Assembly: GCF_004187715.1 (NCBI RefSeq)
Contig: NZ_QZWF01000041.1
Coordinates: forward strand, 53,393 to 117,392
From: Streptomyces sp. F001
Lineage (GTDB): Bacteria > Actinomycetota > Actinomycetes > Streptomycetales > Streptomycetaceae
DNA: 64,000 bases
Direction of reading: 5' to 3'
In this document: positions 8,253 through 16,202 of the stretch, piece after piece
Numbering within the stretch: the first letter of the stretch is position 1
Layout: every line of letters starts with the position of its first letter
Notes under the pieces: generated by a model
What the model saw: only the letters and a program-made list of their open reading frames with translations
The model's database searches: none
What the model was told of the DNA's origin: nothing
Position numbers and translations under genes: made by a program

Positions 8253-9149
8253 GTGCAGGAACTGGCGATCATCGAGGCGCCGTCCGTGCTGGGACTGCGA
8301 CCCACCGGCGTGCAGGAGCTGCCGGCGGCCCTGCTCGATGCCGGTCTGCTGGACCGGCCCGGGGCGGTGCGGGCCGGCCGGGTCGAACCGCCGGCCTACA
8401 CGCCTGGGCGGGATCCCGACACCGGGGTCCTGAACAGTGCCGGAATCGCGGAGTACTCCGTCCGGCTCGCCGACGCGGTCGCCGGCGTTCTCGACACCGG
8501 TCGCTTCCCCGTCGTCCTCGGCGGCGACTGCAGCATCCTGCTCGGCGCGCTCCTCGCCCTCAAGCGGCGCGGACGCCACGGGCTGCTGTTCCTCGACGGC
8601 CACAGCGACTTCTACCAACCGGAAGCGGAACCGGTGGGCGAGGCGGCCTCGATGGACCTCGCCCTGGCCACGGGCCGCGGGCCCCGGCCGCTCGCCGACC
8701 TCGAGGACCGCGGACCGCTGGTGCGGGACGAGGACGTCGTCGCCTTCGGCTTCCGTGATGCCACCGAGGCCGCCGTGTTCGGGATGCAGCCGCTGCCGCC
8801 CTCGCTGTACGCGATCGACTTCGACGGCGTGCGTGCGACGGGCGCTGCCACGGCCGCTCGCGAGGCCGTCGACCGGCTCACCGGCGTTCCGGGCCCCGGC
8901 TACTGGATCCACCTCGACGTCGACGTTCTGGACGACGCGGTCATGCCTGCCGTCGACTACCGGCTGCCCGGCGGGCTGAGCTGGGCGGAGCTGGAGCAGG
9001 TGCTGCACACGGCCCTGGCCGACGAACGGGCCACCGGAATCGACGTCACGATCTTCAACCCCCGCCTGGATCCCGACGGAAGTATCGCGGCCCGTCTGGC
9101 CCAGTGCCTGAACCGAGGACTGTCGGCCCGAACGCCGGTGCAGGGCTGA
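8253..9149 (+). CDS. Arginase-fold (ureohydrolase-like) protein with altered active site
   Basis: A 298-residue member of the arginase/agmatinase/formiminoglutamase superfamily. Metal motifs are visible in order: GGDCSILLG near residue 95, DGHSDFY near 118, and HLDVDVLDD near 230. The usual histidine in GGDHS is cysteine here, and the usual glutamate near the end (EVNP or EVSP) is replaced in DVTIFNPRLD. It therefore may not hydrolyse a guanidino compound. GTG 8253 has AAGGGG seven bases upstream. It stands alone and convergent with the PfpI-like gene. Confidence 0.85.
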   Translation: MQELAIIEAPSVLGLRPTGVQELPAALLDAGLLDRPGAVRAGRVEPPAYTPGRDPDTGVLNSAGIAEYSVRLADAVAGVLDTGRFPVVLGGDCSILLGALLALKRRGRHGLLFLDGHSDFYQPEAEPVGEAASMDLALATGRGPRPLADLEDRGPLVRDEDVVAFGFRDATEAAVFGMQPLPPSLYAIDFDGVRATGAATAAREAVDRLTGVPGPGYWIHLDVDVLDDAVMPAVDYRLPGGLSWAELEQVLHTALADERATGIDVTIFNPRLDPDGSIAARLAQCLNRGLSARTPVQG

Positions 9150-9178
9150 ACCGCGCCCGGGTGGGCGCGGCCCGGCGG

Positions 9179-9880
9179 TCAGTCGGCGAGGGTCTTCAGT
9201 ACGGCCTCGGCCGTGGCCTTGCTGGACTGGGGGTTCTGACCGGTGATCAGGTTGCCGTCCTGCACCACCGTGTTGCTCCACGCGGGCCCGGCCTCGACCA
9301 CGGCACCGCGCTCACGCAGCCTGCTCTCCACGTAGTAGGGCGTGTTGTCGCCCAGACCACCCTGGCGCTCCTCCTCGTCGGTGAACGAGGTCAGGGTGCG
9401 GCCGGCGAACGTGAAGCCGCCGTCCGGCCGGCCGGCGCTGAGCAGCGCGGCCACGCCGTGGCACAGGGCCGCCACCGTTCGGCCCGAGGCGTCGGCCTCG
9501 TCGAGCAGCCGGCCGAGGTCGGCGTCCGTGGCGAGGTCGGCCATCGGGGCGTGGCCGCCGGGGATGTAGATCGCGTCGTGGTCGCCGGCCCGCACCTCGG
9601 CGAGGGAGAGCGGCGCGGACAGCTGGTCGGCGATGCCGTCGAGGTAGGCACGCAGCCGCTGCGCGTCGGCCTCCGCCACCCCGCCGCGCTCGTCCAGGCT
9701 GAGGGCGTCGACCGTCGGCCGGACGCCGCCCGGCGTGGCGATCGAAACCTCGGCACCGGCGGCGGTGAGCACCTCGTGGGACGCGGCGACCTCCTCTGCC
9801 CAGTAACCGGTGGGGTGGGTGGAGCCGTCGGCCAGCTGCATGCTGTTCGCGCTCGAAATGACCATCAGAATCTTCGACAT
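9179..9880 (-). CDS. DJ-1/PfpI family protein (class I glutamine amidotransferase-like)
   Basis: A 233-residue protein of the DJ-1/ThiJ/PfpI/Hsp31 superfamily. The nucleophile elbow A-L-C-H-G-V-A-A-L-L at about residue 135 supplies the reactive cysteine with the following histidine, and YIPGGHAPMADL gives the preceding oxyanion loop. The long insertions and the end LITGQNPQSSKATAEAVL match Hsp31-like members that act as chaperones or glyoxalase III. Substrate unknown. ATG 9880 is preferred; an in-frame ATG at 9889 is possible. It is divergent from the TetR gene. Confidence 0.88.
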   Translation of the reverse strand: MSKILMVISSANSMQLADGSTHPTGYWAEEVAASHEVLTAAGAEVSIATPGGVRPTVDALSLDERGGVAEADAQRLRAYLDGIADQLSAPLSLAEVRAGDHDAIYIPGGHAPMADLATDADLGRLLDEADASGRTVAALCHGVAALLSAGRPDGGFTFAGRTLTSFTDEEERQGGLGDNTPYYVESRLRERGAVVEAGPAWSNTVVQDGNLITGQNPQSSKATAEAVLKTLAD

Positions 9881-9981
9881 GCGGACCATGGTCCATCAGG
9901 GAACTTTCCCTTGCACGCGAAAGCCATTAGGAAAGTTATGACCTTCCCCTTGCCTCGAGCTAGATGGCCGACCAAGGACCA

Positions 9982-10011
9982 TTGACACTCCTCAAGTGTG
10001 AGTGGTTAAGT
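9982..10011 (+). promoter_or_regulatory. Promoter of the tetR gene, leaderless
   Basis: TTGACA at 9982-9987 and TTAAGT at 10006-10011, spaced by 18 bases, place the transcription start at or next to the ATG at 10018. No ribosome binding site is present because the operator fills that position, so the message is predicted to be leaderless. Confidence 0.6.
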
Positions 10012-10017
10012 ACTCAC
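9998..10017. promoter_or_regulatory. TetR operator 1 (autoregulation)
   Basis: GTGAGTGGTTAAGTACTCAC has 6-base inverted arms GTGAGT/ACTCAC and lies on the -10 region, ending directly before the tetR start codon. A closely related copy is found at 10648 in front of the next gene. The repeat of the same element points to the TetR as its binding protein. Confidence 0.7.
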
Positions 10018-10581
10018 ATGAAGACGGAACAGCGCCGACTCTCCACCGCCGAGGAACGCCGCGAAACAGTCCTGCGCACCGCCATCGGCGCGTTCGCGGC
10101 CCGCGGCTACTTCGGCACCACCACCACGGAAGTGGCCAAGGCGGCCGGCATCTCACAGGCCTACGTCTACCGGCTCTTCCCGAACAAGGAGGCGCTGTTC
10201 ACCGCAGTCGTCGAGCACTGCTTCACCCAGGTGCGCGCAGCCCTCGAAGGCGGAGCGGCCGAGGCCCGCAGCAGCGCCCCCGAGGCCGTGCTCGAGTCGA
10301 TGGGTGATGCCTACGCCCGCCTCATCAGCGACAACGACCTGCTGCTGGTACAGCTGCACGCCCAGGCGGCGGCCGTCTCCGAGCCCGCCGTCAGGGAGGC
10401 GGTCAGGGCCGGGTACGCCCGCGCGGTCGAGTACGTCCGGGGCGCGTCCGGCGGCAGCGAGGAGCAGGTCCAGCAGTTCTTCGCCACCGGCATGCTCTGC
10501 CATCTGATCGTCTCCATCGACGCCGAGTCCGTCGACGCGCCCTGGACCCGCACCCTGGCGGCGGGCATCACGCACTACTGA
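10018..10581 (+). CDS. TetR-family transcriptional repressor
   Basis: A 187-residue regulator with an N-terminal helix-turn-helix (residues about 12-58: RRETVLRTAIGAFAARGYFGTTTTEVAKAAGISQAYVYRLFPNKEALF) and a helical ligand-binding domain. ATG at 10018 follows immediately after the operator; the longer reading frame upstream would overlap its own promoter. It probably represses itself and the quinone oxidoreductase gene downstream, which carries a matching operator, so the inducer may be a quinone or electrophile; this is inferred. Confidence 0.92.
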   Translation: MKTEQRRLSTAEERRETVLRTAIGAFAARGYFGTTTTEVAKAAGISQAYVYRLFPNKEALFTAVVEHCFTQVRAALEGGAAEARSSAPEAVLESMGDAYARLISDNDLLLVQLHAQAAAVSEPAVREAVRAGYARAVEYVRGASGGSEEQVQQFFATGMLCHLIVSIDAESVDAPWTRTLAAGITHY

Positions 10582-10647
10582 CCGACCCCGCCCGGGCGGC
10601 CGTCCGGTCCCTGCGGACCGACAGTCGCCCTCCCCCTGGCCTCGCCA

Positions 10648-10667
10648 GTGAGTGGTTGACCACACAT
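10648..10667. promoter_or_regulatory. TetR operator 2 upstream of the oxidoreductase gene
   Basis: GTGAGTGGTTGACCACACAT repeats the first ten bases of operator 1 exactly (GTGAGTGGTT) and has a related right arm (CACAC versus ACTCAC). It includes a TTGACC that could be the -35 box. It lies 49 bases before the oxidoreductase start. Confidence 0.6.
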
Positions 10668-10696
10668 CTGCCGTACGTCTACAGAAGGAGCCAGTC

Positions 10697-11740
10697 GTGC
10701 AAGCCACCGAAGTCGTCCTGCCCGCCGTCGGAGAGCCCGAGAGCCTCGAACTCCGGGTACGAGAGCTGCCCCAGCCCGGCCCCGGCCAGGCCGTGGTCCG
10801 GATGGAGGCCAGCGGCGTGACCTTCGCCGAGCAGCAGATGCGGCGCGGCAAGTACTACGACATGCCGAAGTTCCCCTTCGTGCCCGGCTACGACCTGGTC
10901 GGCGTCGTCGAGCAACTGGGCCCACCGGAGCCCGGCCGGCCCCGGCTGTCCGTCGGGCAGCGGGTCGCCGCTCTCACCAAGACCGGCGGATGGGCCGACC
11001 ACGTGCTGCTGGACGCGGCGGATCTGGTGCCGGTTCCCGACGGGGTGACCGCGGCGGAGGCCGAGACACTGGTCACCAACGGCGCGACGGCCTGGCGCAT
11101 GCTCTACCGCACGGCGAAGGTCCGCCCGGGCGACACCATCGTGGTGCACGGGGCCAACGGCGGCGTCGGCAGCGTGCTGGTGCAGCTCGCCCGCAGCAAC
11201 GGCATCACCGTCATCGGCACCGCCTCGGCCCGCAACCAGCAGGCCGTCGCCGGCATGGGCGCCCTCCCCGTGGACTACCGCGGCGACATCCCCGCCCGCG
11301 TCCGCGAGCTGGCGCCCGACGGCGTGGCCGCCGTCTTCGACCACGTGGGCGGCAAGGGCATCGAGGACTCCTGGCGGATGCTCGCCCCCGGCGGCACCCT
11401 CGTCTCCTACGGCAGCGCCGCGACCCGCGACCAGACCGGCAACGGGACGATCACGGTTCTGAAGCTCGTCGCCCGGCTCGCGGTGTGGAACGCCCTGCCC
11501 AACGGCCGCAGCGCACACTTCTTCAACCTGTGGGCCGGCAAGGCGCGGCATCCGCGGCAGTACCGGGCGGAGCTGCGCGAAGACCTCACGCAGATCTTCG
11601 ACCTGCTCAGGTCCGGGGCGATCGAGGCGAAGATCGACCGGGTCTACCCGCTCCAGGAGGCAGCGGCCGCGCTGCGGCACGCCGAGTCCGGCACCGTCGT
11701 CGGCAAGGTCGTGCTCACTCCGGGCGGCGTGGCCGAGTAG
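10697..11740 (+). CDS. Zinc-independent MDR quinone oxidoreductase
   Basis: A 347-residue medium-chain dehydrogenase/reductase of the quinone oxidoreductase type. The GroES-like half runs to about residue 125 (GVTFAEQQMRRGKYYDMPKFPFVPGYDLVG), and the Rossmann half contains the nucleotide-binding motif VHGANGGVGSVLVQLA. Zinc-ligand cysteines of alcohol dehydrogenases are missing, as expected for NADPH:quinone reductases. GTG 10697 has GAAGGAG at a seven-base distance. Regulated most likely by the upstream TetR through the operator at 10648. Confidence 0.9.
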   Translation: MQATEVVLPAVGEPESLELRVRELPQPGPGQAVVRMEASGVTFAEQQMRRGKYYDMPKFPFVPGYDLVGVVEQLGPPEPGRPRLSVGQRVAALTKTGGWADHVLLDAADLVPVPDGVTAAEAETLVTNGATAWRMLYRTAKVRPGDTIVVHGANGGVGSVLVQLARSNGITVIGTASARNQQAVAGMGALPVDYRGDIPARVRELAPDGVAAVFDHVGGKGIEDSWRMLAPGGTLVSYGSAATRDQTGNGTITVLKLVARLAVWNALPNGRSAHFFNLWAGKARHPRQYRAELREDLTQIFDLLRSGAIEAKIDRVYPLQEAAAALRHAESGTVVGKVVLTPGGVAE

Positions 11741-11743
11741 CGC

Positions 11744-12649
11744 TCACAGGGTGTTCCACCGGCGCGCGGCCTGCTGGAGATGGTCGCGCAGCACGGTGAC
11801 GGCGGGGCCCGCCGGAGCGCCCCGCCGTACCGCCAGGTACAGGGTGTTGAGCGGCTCCACCTCCGGGTGGTGCAGCTGCACGACCTCCCCGGCAGCGAGG
11901 GCCGGTGCGGCGATGTACCGCGGCAGCACGGAGATTCCGGCACCCGCGACCACTGCCGCGAGGACGGCCCTGAGGTCGGCGACGACCATGGCCACGGGAT
12001 TCGGCGGCCGCCGCCCGAACTCGCTGCGCCAGTAGCGGCGCACGATGGGCAGTTCCTCGGCGTACGCGACCAGCGGCAGATGCGCCAGTGCGGCCGCCGG
12101 CTCGGTTCTCAGGCGGCCGGCGTCGATCGTGTGGGCCATCGCGGGCGGTGCGACCAGGACGAACTCCTCGTCCACGAGCGGCACCGCGAGCACCGCCGCA
12201 CGAGAGGGCCGCACCGCCGAGACGACCAGGTCGAGCCGGTCGTTGACCAGCTGGGAGAGCAGGTCGTCGGCCAGCCCGAGGGTCACGTGGACGGTCATAC
12301 CGCGGCGGGCCAGCCCGGCCAGCACCGGCAGCACACGCAGCGTCATCACCTCGGCCGCTCCGCCGATCCGCACGGTGCCCCGCAGGGGCGGCTCGGCATC
12401 GGCCGGGTGCAGGGCCTCGCGCAGCCCGTCGACGTGCACACCGATGCGGGACGCCAGCGCGGCGGCCCGCTGGGTCGGGGTGACACCCTTGTGCGTACGG
12501 ACGAACAGGGGCTCGCCGATCTGCTCCTCGAGCCGGGCGAGCTGACCGGTGACGGCCGGCTGGGTCACCCCGAGCCGCTGAGCCGCCGCGGACAGCGATC
12601 CCGCCCGGTAGATCTCCAGGAACGTCGACAACAGATCAAGATGCGGCAT
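11744..12649 (-). CDS. LysR-family transcriptional regulator
   Basis: A 301-residue LysR protein. The N-terminal winged helix is clear (LDLLSTFLEIYRAGSLSAAA, then QRLGVTQPAVTGQLARLEEQIGEPLFVRT) and the effector domain begins near residue 85 (GTVRIGGAAEVMTL). ATG 12649 is chosen because the helix-turn-helix begins right after it. It is divergent from fprA, with dyad sites between the two genes, so it probably controls itself and perhaps fprA. It converges with the oxidoreductase gene, three bases apart. Confidence 0.9.
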   Translation of the reverse strand: MPHLDLLSTFLEIYRAGSLSAAAQRLGVTQPAVTGQLARLEEQIGEPLFVRTHKGVTPTQRAAALASRIGVHVDGLREALHPADAEPPLRGTVRIGGAAEVMTLRVLPVLAGLARRGMTVHVTLGLADDLLSQLVNDRLDLVVSAVRPSRAAVLAVPLVDEEFVLVAPPAMAHTIDAGRLRTEPAAALAHLPLVAYAEELPIVRRYWRSEFGRRPPNPVAMVVADLRAVLAAVVAGAGISVLPRYIAAPALAAGEVVQLHHPEVEPLNTLYLAVRRGAPAGPAVTVLRDHLQQAARRWNTL

Positions 12650-12750
12650 GCCGCCGCGGCTCTCCTTCACCACCACAGGCAGAAGCAAAACACTACGGTG
12701 GGTCGGCGCGGACCGGCGGCGCGGGGACGCCTCGACGGCCCCCGAGGAGA

Positions 12751-12769
12751 CCTTATGAGACCCATAAGG
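12751..12769. promoter_or_regulatory. LysR-type dyad operator
   Basis: CCTTATG-agacc-CATAAGG is a perfect 7-base inverted repeat with a five-base spacer and contains a T-N11/13-A core typical of LysR boxes. It is located between divergent lysR and fprA. Binding by the adjacent LysR is inferred. Confidence 0.55.
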
Positions 12770-12775
12770 TCAGCT

Positions 12776-12787
12776 TATGAGCTCATA
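12776..12787. promoter_or_regulatory. Second dyad, 12-bp palindrome
   Basis: TATGAGCTCATA is a perfect palindrome seven bases after the first dyad; it shares TTATGAG with it. Together they resemble the recognition plus activation site pair of LysR regulators. Confidence 0.5.
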
Positions 12788-12802
12788 GAACGGACCCGCG
12801 TA

Positions 12803-12821
12803 CCAGGTTAGGCTTGCCTCA
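12803..12821. promoter_or_regulatory. Candidate iron box (DmdR/IdeR type) upstream of fprA
   Basis: CCAGGTTAGGCTTGCCTCA agrees at 14 of 19 positions with the DtxR/IdeR/DmdR iron-box consensus TTAGGTTAGGCTAACCTAA. An overlapping weaker copy (TTAGGCTTCCCC) continues to 12835. This would place fprA under iron-dependent repression. Confidence 0.6.
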
Positions 12822-12871
12822 GCTTAGGCTTCCCCTCGAGTCGCACGTCACCGCTCGAAGGGAACCTGATC

Positions 12872-14236
12872 ATGCCCCGCCCTCTGCGGGTAGCCATTGT
12901 CGGAGCCGGCCCCGCCGGGATCTACGCCGCCGACGCACTGCTCAAGTCCGACGTGGCCGCCGAACCCGGTGTGTCCATCGACCTCTTCGAGCGGATGCCC
13001 GCGCCGTTCGGACTGATCCGTTACGGCGTCGCCCCCGACCACCCCAGAATCAAGGGCATCATCACCGCCCTCCACCAGGTGCTCGACAAGCCGCAGATCC
13101 GCCTCTTCGGCAACGTCGACTACCCGACCGACATCAACCTGGACGACCTGCGCTCGTTCTACGACGCCGTGGTCTTCTCCACCGGCGCCACGGCCGACCG
13201 GGCCCTGCCCGTCCCGGGCATCGAGCTGGACGGCTCCTACGGCGCGGCGGACTTCGTCTCCTGGTACGACGGTCACCCGGACGTGCCGCGCACCTGGCCG
13301 CTTCAGGCGGAGAAGGTCGCCGTGCTGGGCGTCGGCAACGTCGCCCTCGACGTCGCGCGCATCCTCGCCAAGACCGCGGACGAGCTGCTGCCCACCGAGA
13401 TACCGGCGAACGTCCACGACGGCCTCAAGGCCAACCGGGCCAAGGAGATCCACGTCTTCGGCCGCCGCGGCCCGGCGCAGGCGAAGTTCAGCCCGATGGA
13501 GCTGCGCGAGCTGGACCACTCCCCCAACATCGAGGTCATCGTCGACCCCGAGGACATCGACTACGACGAGGGCTCGATCGAGACCCGGCGCGGCAACAAG
13601 CAGGCCGACATGGTCGCCAAGACCCTGGAGAACTGGGCGATCCGCGACGTCGGCGACCGCCCGCACAAGCTCTTCCTGCACTTCTTCGAGTCGCCGACGG
13701 AGGTCCTGGGCGAGGACGGCAAGGTCGTCGGCCTGCGCACCGAGCGCACCGAACTCGACGGCACCGGCAACGTCAAGGGCACCGGCAAGTTCACCGACTG
13801 GGACGTCACCGCCGTTTACCGCGCGGTCGGCTACCTGTCGGACAAGCTGCCCAAGCTGCCCTGGGACATCGACTCGGGCACGGTCCCGGACGAGGGCGGC
13901 CGGGTCATCGAGGAGAGCGGCTCGCATCTGCAGTCGGTGTACGTGACCGGCTGGATCCGGCGCGGCCCGGTCGGCCTCATCGGCCACACCAAGGGCGACG
14001 CCAACGAGACGGTGTCCAACCTGCTGGACGACTTCGCCAACAGCCGTCTGCACACCCCGTCGGCGCCGGCGCCCGAGGCCGTGGACGCGTTCCTCGCCGA
14101 GCGGAACATCCGCTTCACGACGTGGGAGGGCTGGTACAAGCTGGACGCCGCGGAGAAGGCCCTGGGTGAGCCGCAGGGCCGGGAGCGCGTGAAGATCGTC
14201 GAGCGTGAGGACATGCTGCGGGAGAGCGGCGCGTAA
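12872..14236 (+). CDS. fprA: Ferredoxin/adrenodoxin-type NADP+ reductase FprA
   Basis: A 454-residue flavoprotein that passes electrons between NADPH and ferredoxin (EC 1.18.1.2), of the adrenodoxin-reductase class. The FAD motif GAGPAGIYAADALLK lies at residues 9-23, the family motif RYGVAPDHPRIKGI near 50-64, the NADP motif GVGNVALDVARIL near 152-164, and the C-terminal FAD segment GWIRRGPVGLIGHTKGDA near 370. It is close in length to mycobacterial FprA (456). ATG 12872 has GAAGGGA eight bases upstream. An iron box and LysR-type dyads lie in front, so iron and a second signal may control it. Confidence 0.95.
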   Translation: MPRPLRVAIVGAGPAGIYAADALLKSDVAAEPGVSIDLFERMPAPFGLIRYGVAPDHPRIKGIITALHQVLDKPQIRLFGNVDYPTDINLDDLRSFYDAVVFSTGATADRALPVPGIELDGSYGAADFVSWYDGHPDVPRTWPLQAEKVAVLGVGNVALDVARILAKTADELLPTEIPANVHDGLKANRAKEIHVFGRRGPAQAKFSPMELRELDHSPNIEVIVDPEDIDYDEGSIETRRGNKQADMVAKTLENWAIRDVGDRPHKLFLHFFESPTEVLGEDGKVVGLRTERTELDGTGNVKGTGKFTDWDVTAVYRAVGYLSDKLPKLPWDIDSGTVPDEGGRVIEESGSHLQSVYVTGWIRRGPVGLIGHTKGDANETVSNLLDDFANSRLHTPSAPAPEAVDAFLAERNIRFTTWEGWYKLDAAEKALGEPQGRERVKIVEREDMLRESGA

Positions 14237-14256
14237 GCGCGGAGGCGAACCCGGCG

Positions 14257-14295
14257 GTGAGGGGCCCGGCGCGATGGTGGCGCCGGGCCCCTCAC
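14257..14295. terminator. Perfect 16-bp stem terminator after fprA
   Basis: Arms 14257-14272 and 14280-14295 pair perfectly over 16 bases with a seven-base loop (gatggtg). It starts 21 bases after the fprA stop. GC-only stem without a T tract. Confidence 0.85.
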
Positions 14296-14372
14296 GCGTG
14301 CGGTGCCGGGGCCGGTCTTACGGACCTGTGACGTGCCGGGCGCGGAGCGACGGCGCGGGCGGCTCGCCGACC

Positions 14373-14378
14373 TAGCGT
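14373..14378 (+). promoter_or_regulatory. -10 box of leaderless epimerase gene
   Basis: TAGCGT lies six bases before ATG 14385, and there is no ribosome site, so transcription is predicted to begin at the start codon. Confidence 0.5.
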
Positions 14379-14384
14379 GTGGCC

Positions 14385-15386
14385 ATGCGAGTACTGGTCA
14401 CCGGCGGTGCCGGGTTCATCGGGTCCCATGTGGTCGAGGCACTGGCGGCGGGCGGGCACGAACCCGTCGTGTACGACGTGCGCACGGACCCCGGTTCGGA
14501 CGTGCGGGACATCGACGCGGTACGCCGCGCCCTGTCCGGTGTCGACGCCGTGTGCCATCAGGCCGCGATGGTCGGGCTGGGGTCCGGGTTCGCCGACGCC
14601 GTGGAGTACGTCTCGCGCAACGACCTCGGTACGGCCGTACTGCTGACGGCCATGGCCGACACGGGTGTCCCACGGATCGTCCTGGCGGGATCGATGGTGG
14701 TGTACGGCGAGGGACGGTACGACTGCGCCCGGCACGGAGTGGTGCGGCCCGGGCCCCGGGCGGTCGCCGATCTGACGGCGGGACGCTTCGAACCCCGGTG
14801 CCCCGCGTGCGGTGCGGAGTTGTCACCCGGGCTGGTCGGCGAGGACGCACCGGTCGATCCGCGCAATGTCTACGCGACGACGAAGCTCGCCCAGGAACAT
14901 CTGGCGGCGGCGTGGGCGCGGGTCACGGGCGGGTCGGCGGTGTCGCTGCGGTACCACAACGTGTACGGGCCCCGGATGCCCCGCGACACCCCGTACGCCG
15001 GGGTCGCCTCCTTCTTCCGCTCGGCGCTCGCCCGGGGCGAGGCCCCGCGCGTGTTCGAGGACGGCCGCCAGCGGCGGGACTTCGTCCACGTCCGGGACGT
15101 GGCGGCGGCCAACGTGGCAGCGCTTCAGGCGGCTTGCCCGCCGGGCGCGCTCGTGGCGTACAACACCGGCAGCGGAGAACCGCACACGGTCGGGGAGATG
15201 GCGCGGGCGCTGGCCGCGGCGTACGGCGGGCCCGAGCCCGTGGTGACCGGGGAGTACCGGCTGGGGGACGTCCGCCACATCACCGCGGACTCCTCGCGAC
15301 TGCGGTCCGAGCTCGGCTGGAAGCCCGAGGTCGGATTCGCGGACGGCATGCGGGAGTTCGCGCGGTCCGGGCTGCGCGGCCGGTGA
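14385..15386 (+). CDS. NAD-dependent epimerase/dehydratase with zinc-knuckle-like insert
   Basis: A 333-residue extended SDR that acts on nucleotide sugars. The NAD motif TGGAGFIG is at residues 6-13, catalytic Ser in AGSMVVYGEG at 103, and the YxxxK pair Tyr163/Lys167 (YATTK). Between these is an insert with C114-x2-H117 and C139-x2-C142, a probable zinc site. R-R-D-F-V-H-V-R-D-V is the usual substrate-binding strand. First gene of a cluster with two glycosyltransferases and a methyltransferase. ATG 14385 fits a leaderless start; GTG at 14379 is an alternative. The sugar substrate cannot be told. Confidence 0.9.
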   Translation: MRVLVTGGAGFIGSHVVEALAAGGHEPVVYDVRTDPGSDVRDIDAVRRALSGVDAVCHQAAMVGLGSGFADAVEYVSRNDLGTAVLLTAMADTGVPRIVLAGSMVVYGEGRYDCARHGVVRPGPRAVADLTAGRFEPRCPACGAELSPGLVGEDAPVDPRNVYATTKLAQEHLAAAWARVTGGSAVSLRYHNVYGPRMPRDTPYAGVASFFRSALARGEAPRVFEDGRQRRDFVHVRDVAAANVAALQAACPPGALVAYNTGSGEPHTVGEMARALAAAYGGPEPVVTGEYRLGDVRHITADSSRLRSELGWKPEVGFADGMREFARSGLRGR

Positions 15387-15463
15387 GCGGCCCGCTCCGC
15401 GGCAGCGACCCGAGGTCCGCGTTTCGTAAGAAACAGAAGCCCGATATGCCCGTTTTCTCTTCG

Positions 15464-15469
15464 TAGGGT
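15464..15469 (+). promoter_or_regulatory. -10 box of leaderless glycosyltransferase gene
   Basis: TAGGGT lies seven bases before GTG 15477, in an unusually T-rich stretch (gttttctcttcg). No ribosome site is present. It gives the glycosyltransferase operon its own promoter. Confidence 0.5.
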
Positions 15470-15476
15470 GAAAGCC

Positions 15477-16202
15477 GTGACGACCCCTCCCCTCTCACCG
15501 ACCGTCGACGTTGTCCTCCCCTGTCTCAACGAGGCCGACGCACTGCCCTGGGTCCTGGAGCGCATCCCTGCCGGATGGCGTGCCCTCGTCGTGGACAACG
15601 GCTCCACCGACGGCTCGGCGGACCTCGCCCGCGCGCTCGGCGCGACCGTCGTCCACGAACCGCGGCGCGGGTTCGGGGCCGCGTGCCACGCGGGACTGAC
15701 CGCCGCCGGTGCCGACATCGTGTGCTTCTGCGACTGCGACGCCTCCCTCGATCCCTCGCTCCTGGCCCCGTTCGTGCGCGAGGTGCACGACGGTGCGGCC
15801 GACCTGGTGCTGGGCCGACGCCGACCACACGGCCGGGGCGCCTGGCCGCTGCACGCCCGGGCGGGAAACATCGCGCTGGCGCTGATGCTGCGCCGCCGCA
15901 CGGGCCTGCGGCTGCACGACCTGGGCCCGCTGCGCGCCGCCCGGCGCGAGGCGCTGCTCGGCCTCCGGCTCACCGACCGGCGCAGCGGCTATCCGCTCCA
16001 GATGGTGGTGCGCGCCGCCGACGCGGGCTGGCGCATCGCCGAACACGACGTGCCCTACCTGCCCCGCACCGGGGCGTCCAAGGTCACGGGCACCTGGCGG
16101 GGCACCTGGCAGGCGGTACGGGACATGCGCCGCGTCCTGGCCGAACCCCCCGCGACGCAGGGGCGCACCACCCCGTCCGCGCAGGGAGGGACCCCCCGTT
16201 GA
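15477..16202 (+). CDS. Family 2 glycosyltransferase
   Basis: A 241-residue GT-A glycosyltransferase without membrane segments. The nucleotide-binding region shows VDVVLPCLNEADALPWVL at the start, VVDNGSTDGSADLA near residue 40, and the metal-binding C-D-C-D-A-S in place of DxD near 85. The family resembles polyprenol-phosphate sugar transferases and the TIGR04283-like set found beside TIGR04282 proteins, as here. GTG 15477 suits the leaderless promoter; GTG 15468 would lie within the -10 box. It overlaps the next gene by TTGA. Confidence 0.88.
   Translation: MTTPPLSPTVDVVLPCLNEADALPWVLERIPAGWRALVVDNGSTDGSADLARALGATVVHEPRRGFGAACHAGLTAAGADIVCFCDCDASLDPSLLAPFVREVHDGAADLVLGRRRPHGRGAWPLHARAGNIALALMLRRRTGLRLHDLGPLRAARREALLGLRLTDRRSGYPLQMVVRAADAGWRIAEHDVPYLPRTGASKVTGTWRGTWQAVRDMRRVLAEPPATQGRTTPSAQGGTPR

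Noticed and set aside
14341..14384. Ribosome site for the epimerase
   Set aside because: No purine-rich element at the right distance; the -10 box suggests a leaderless start instead.
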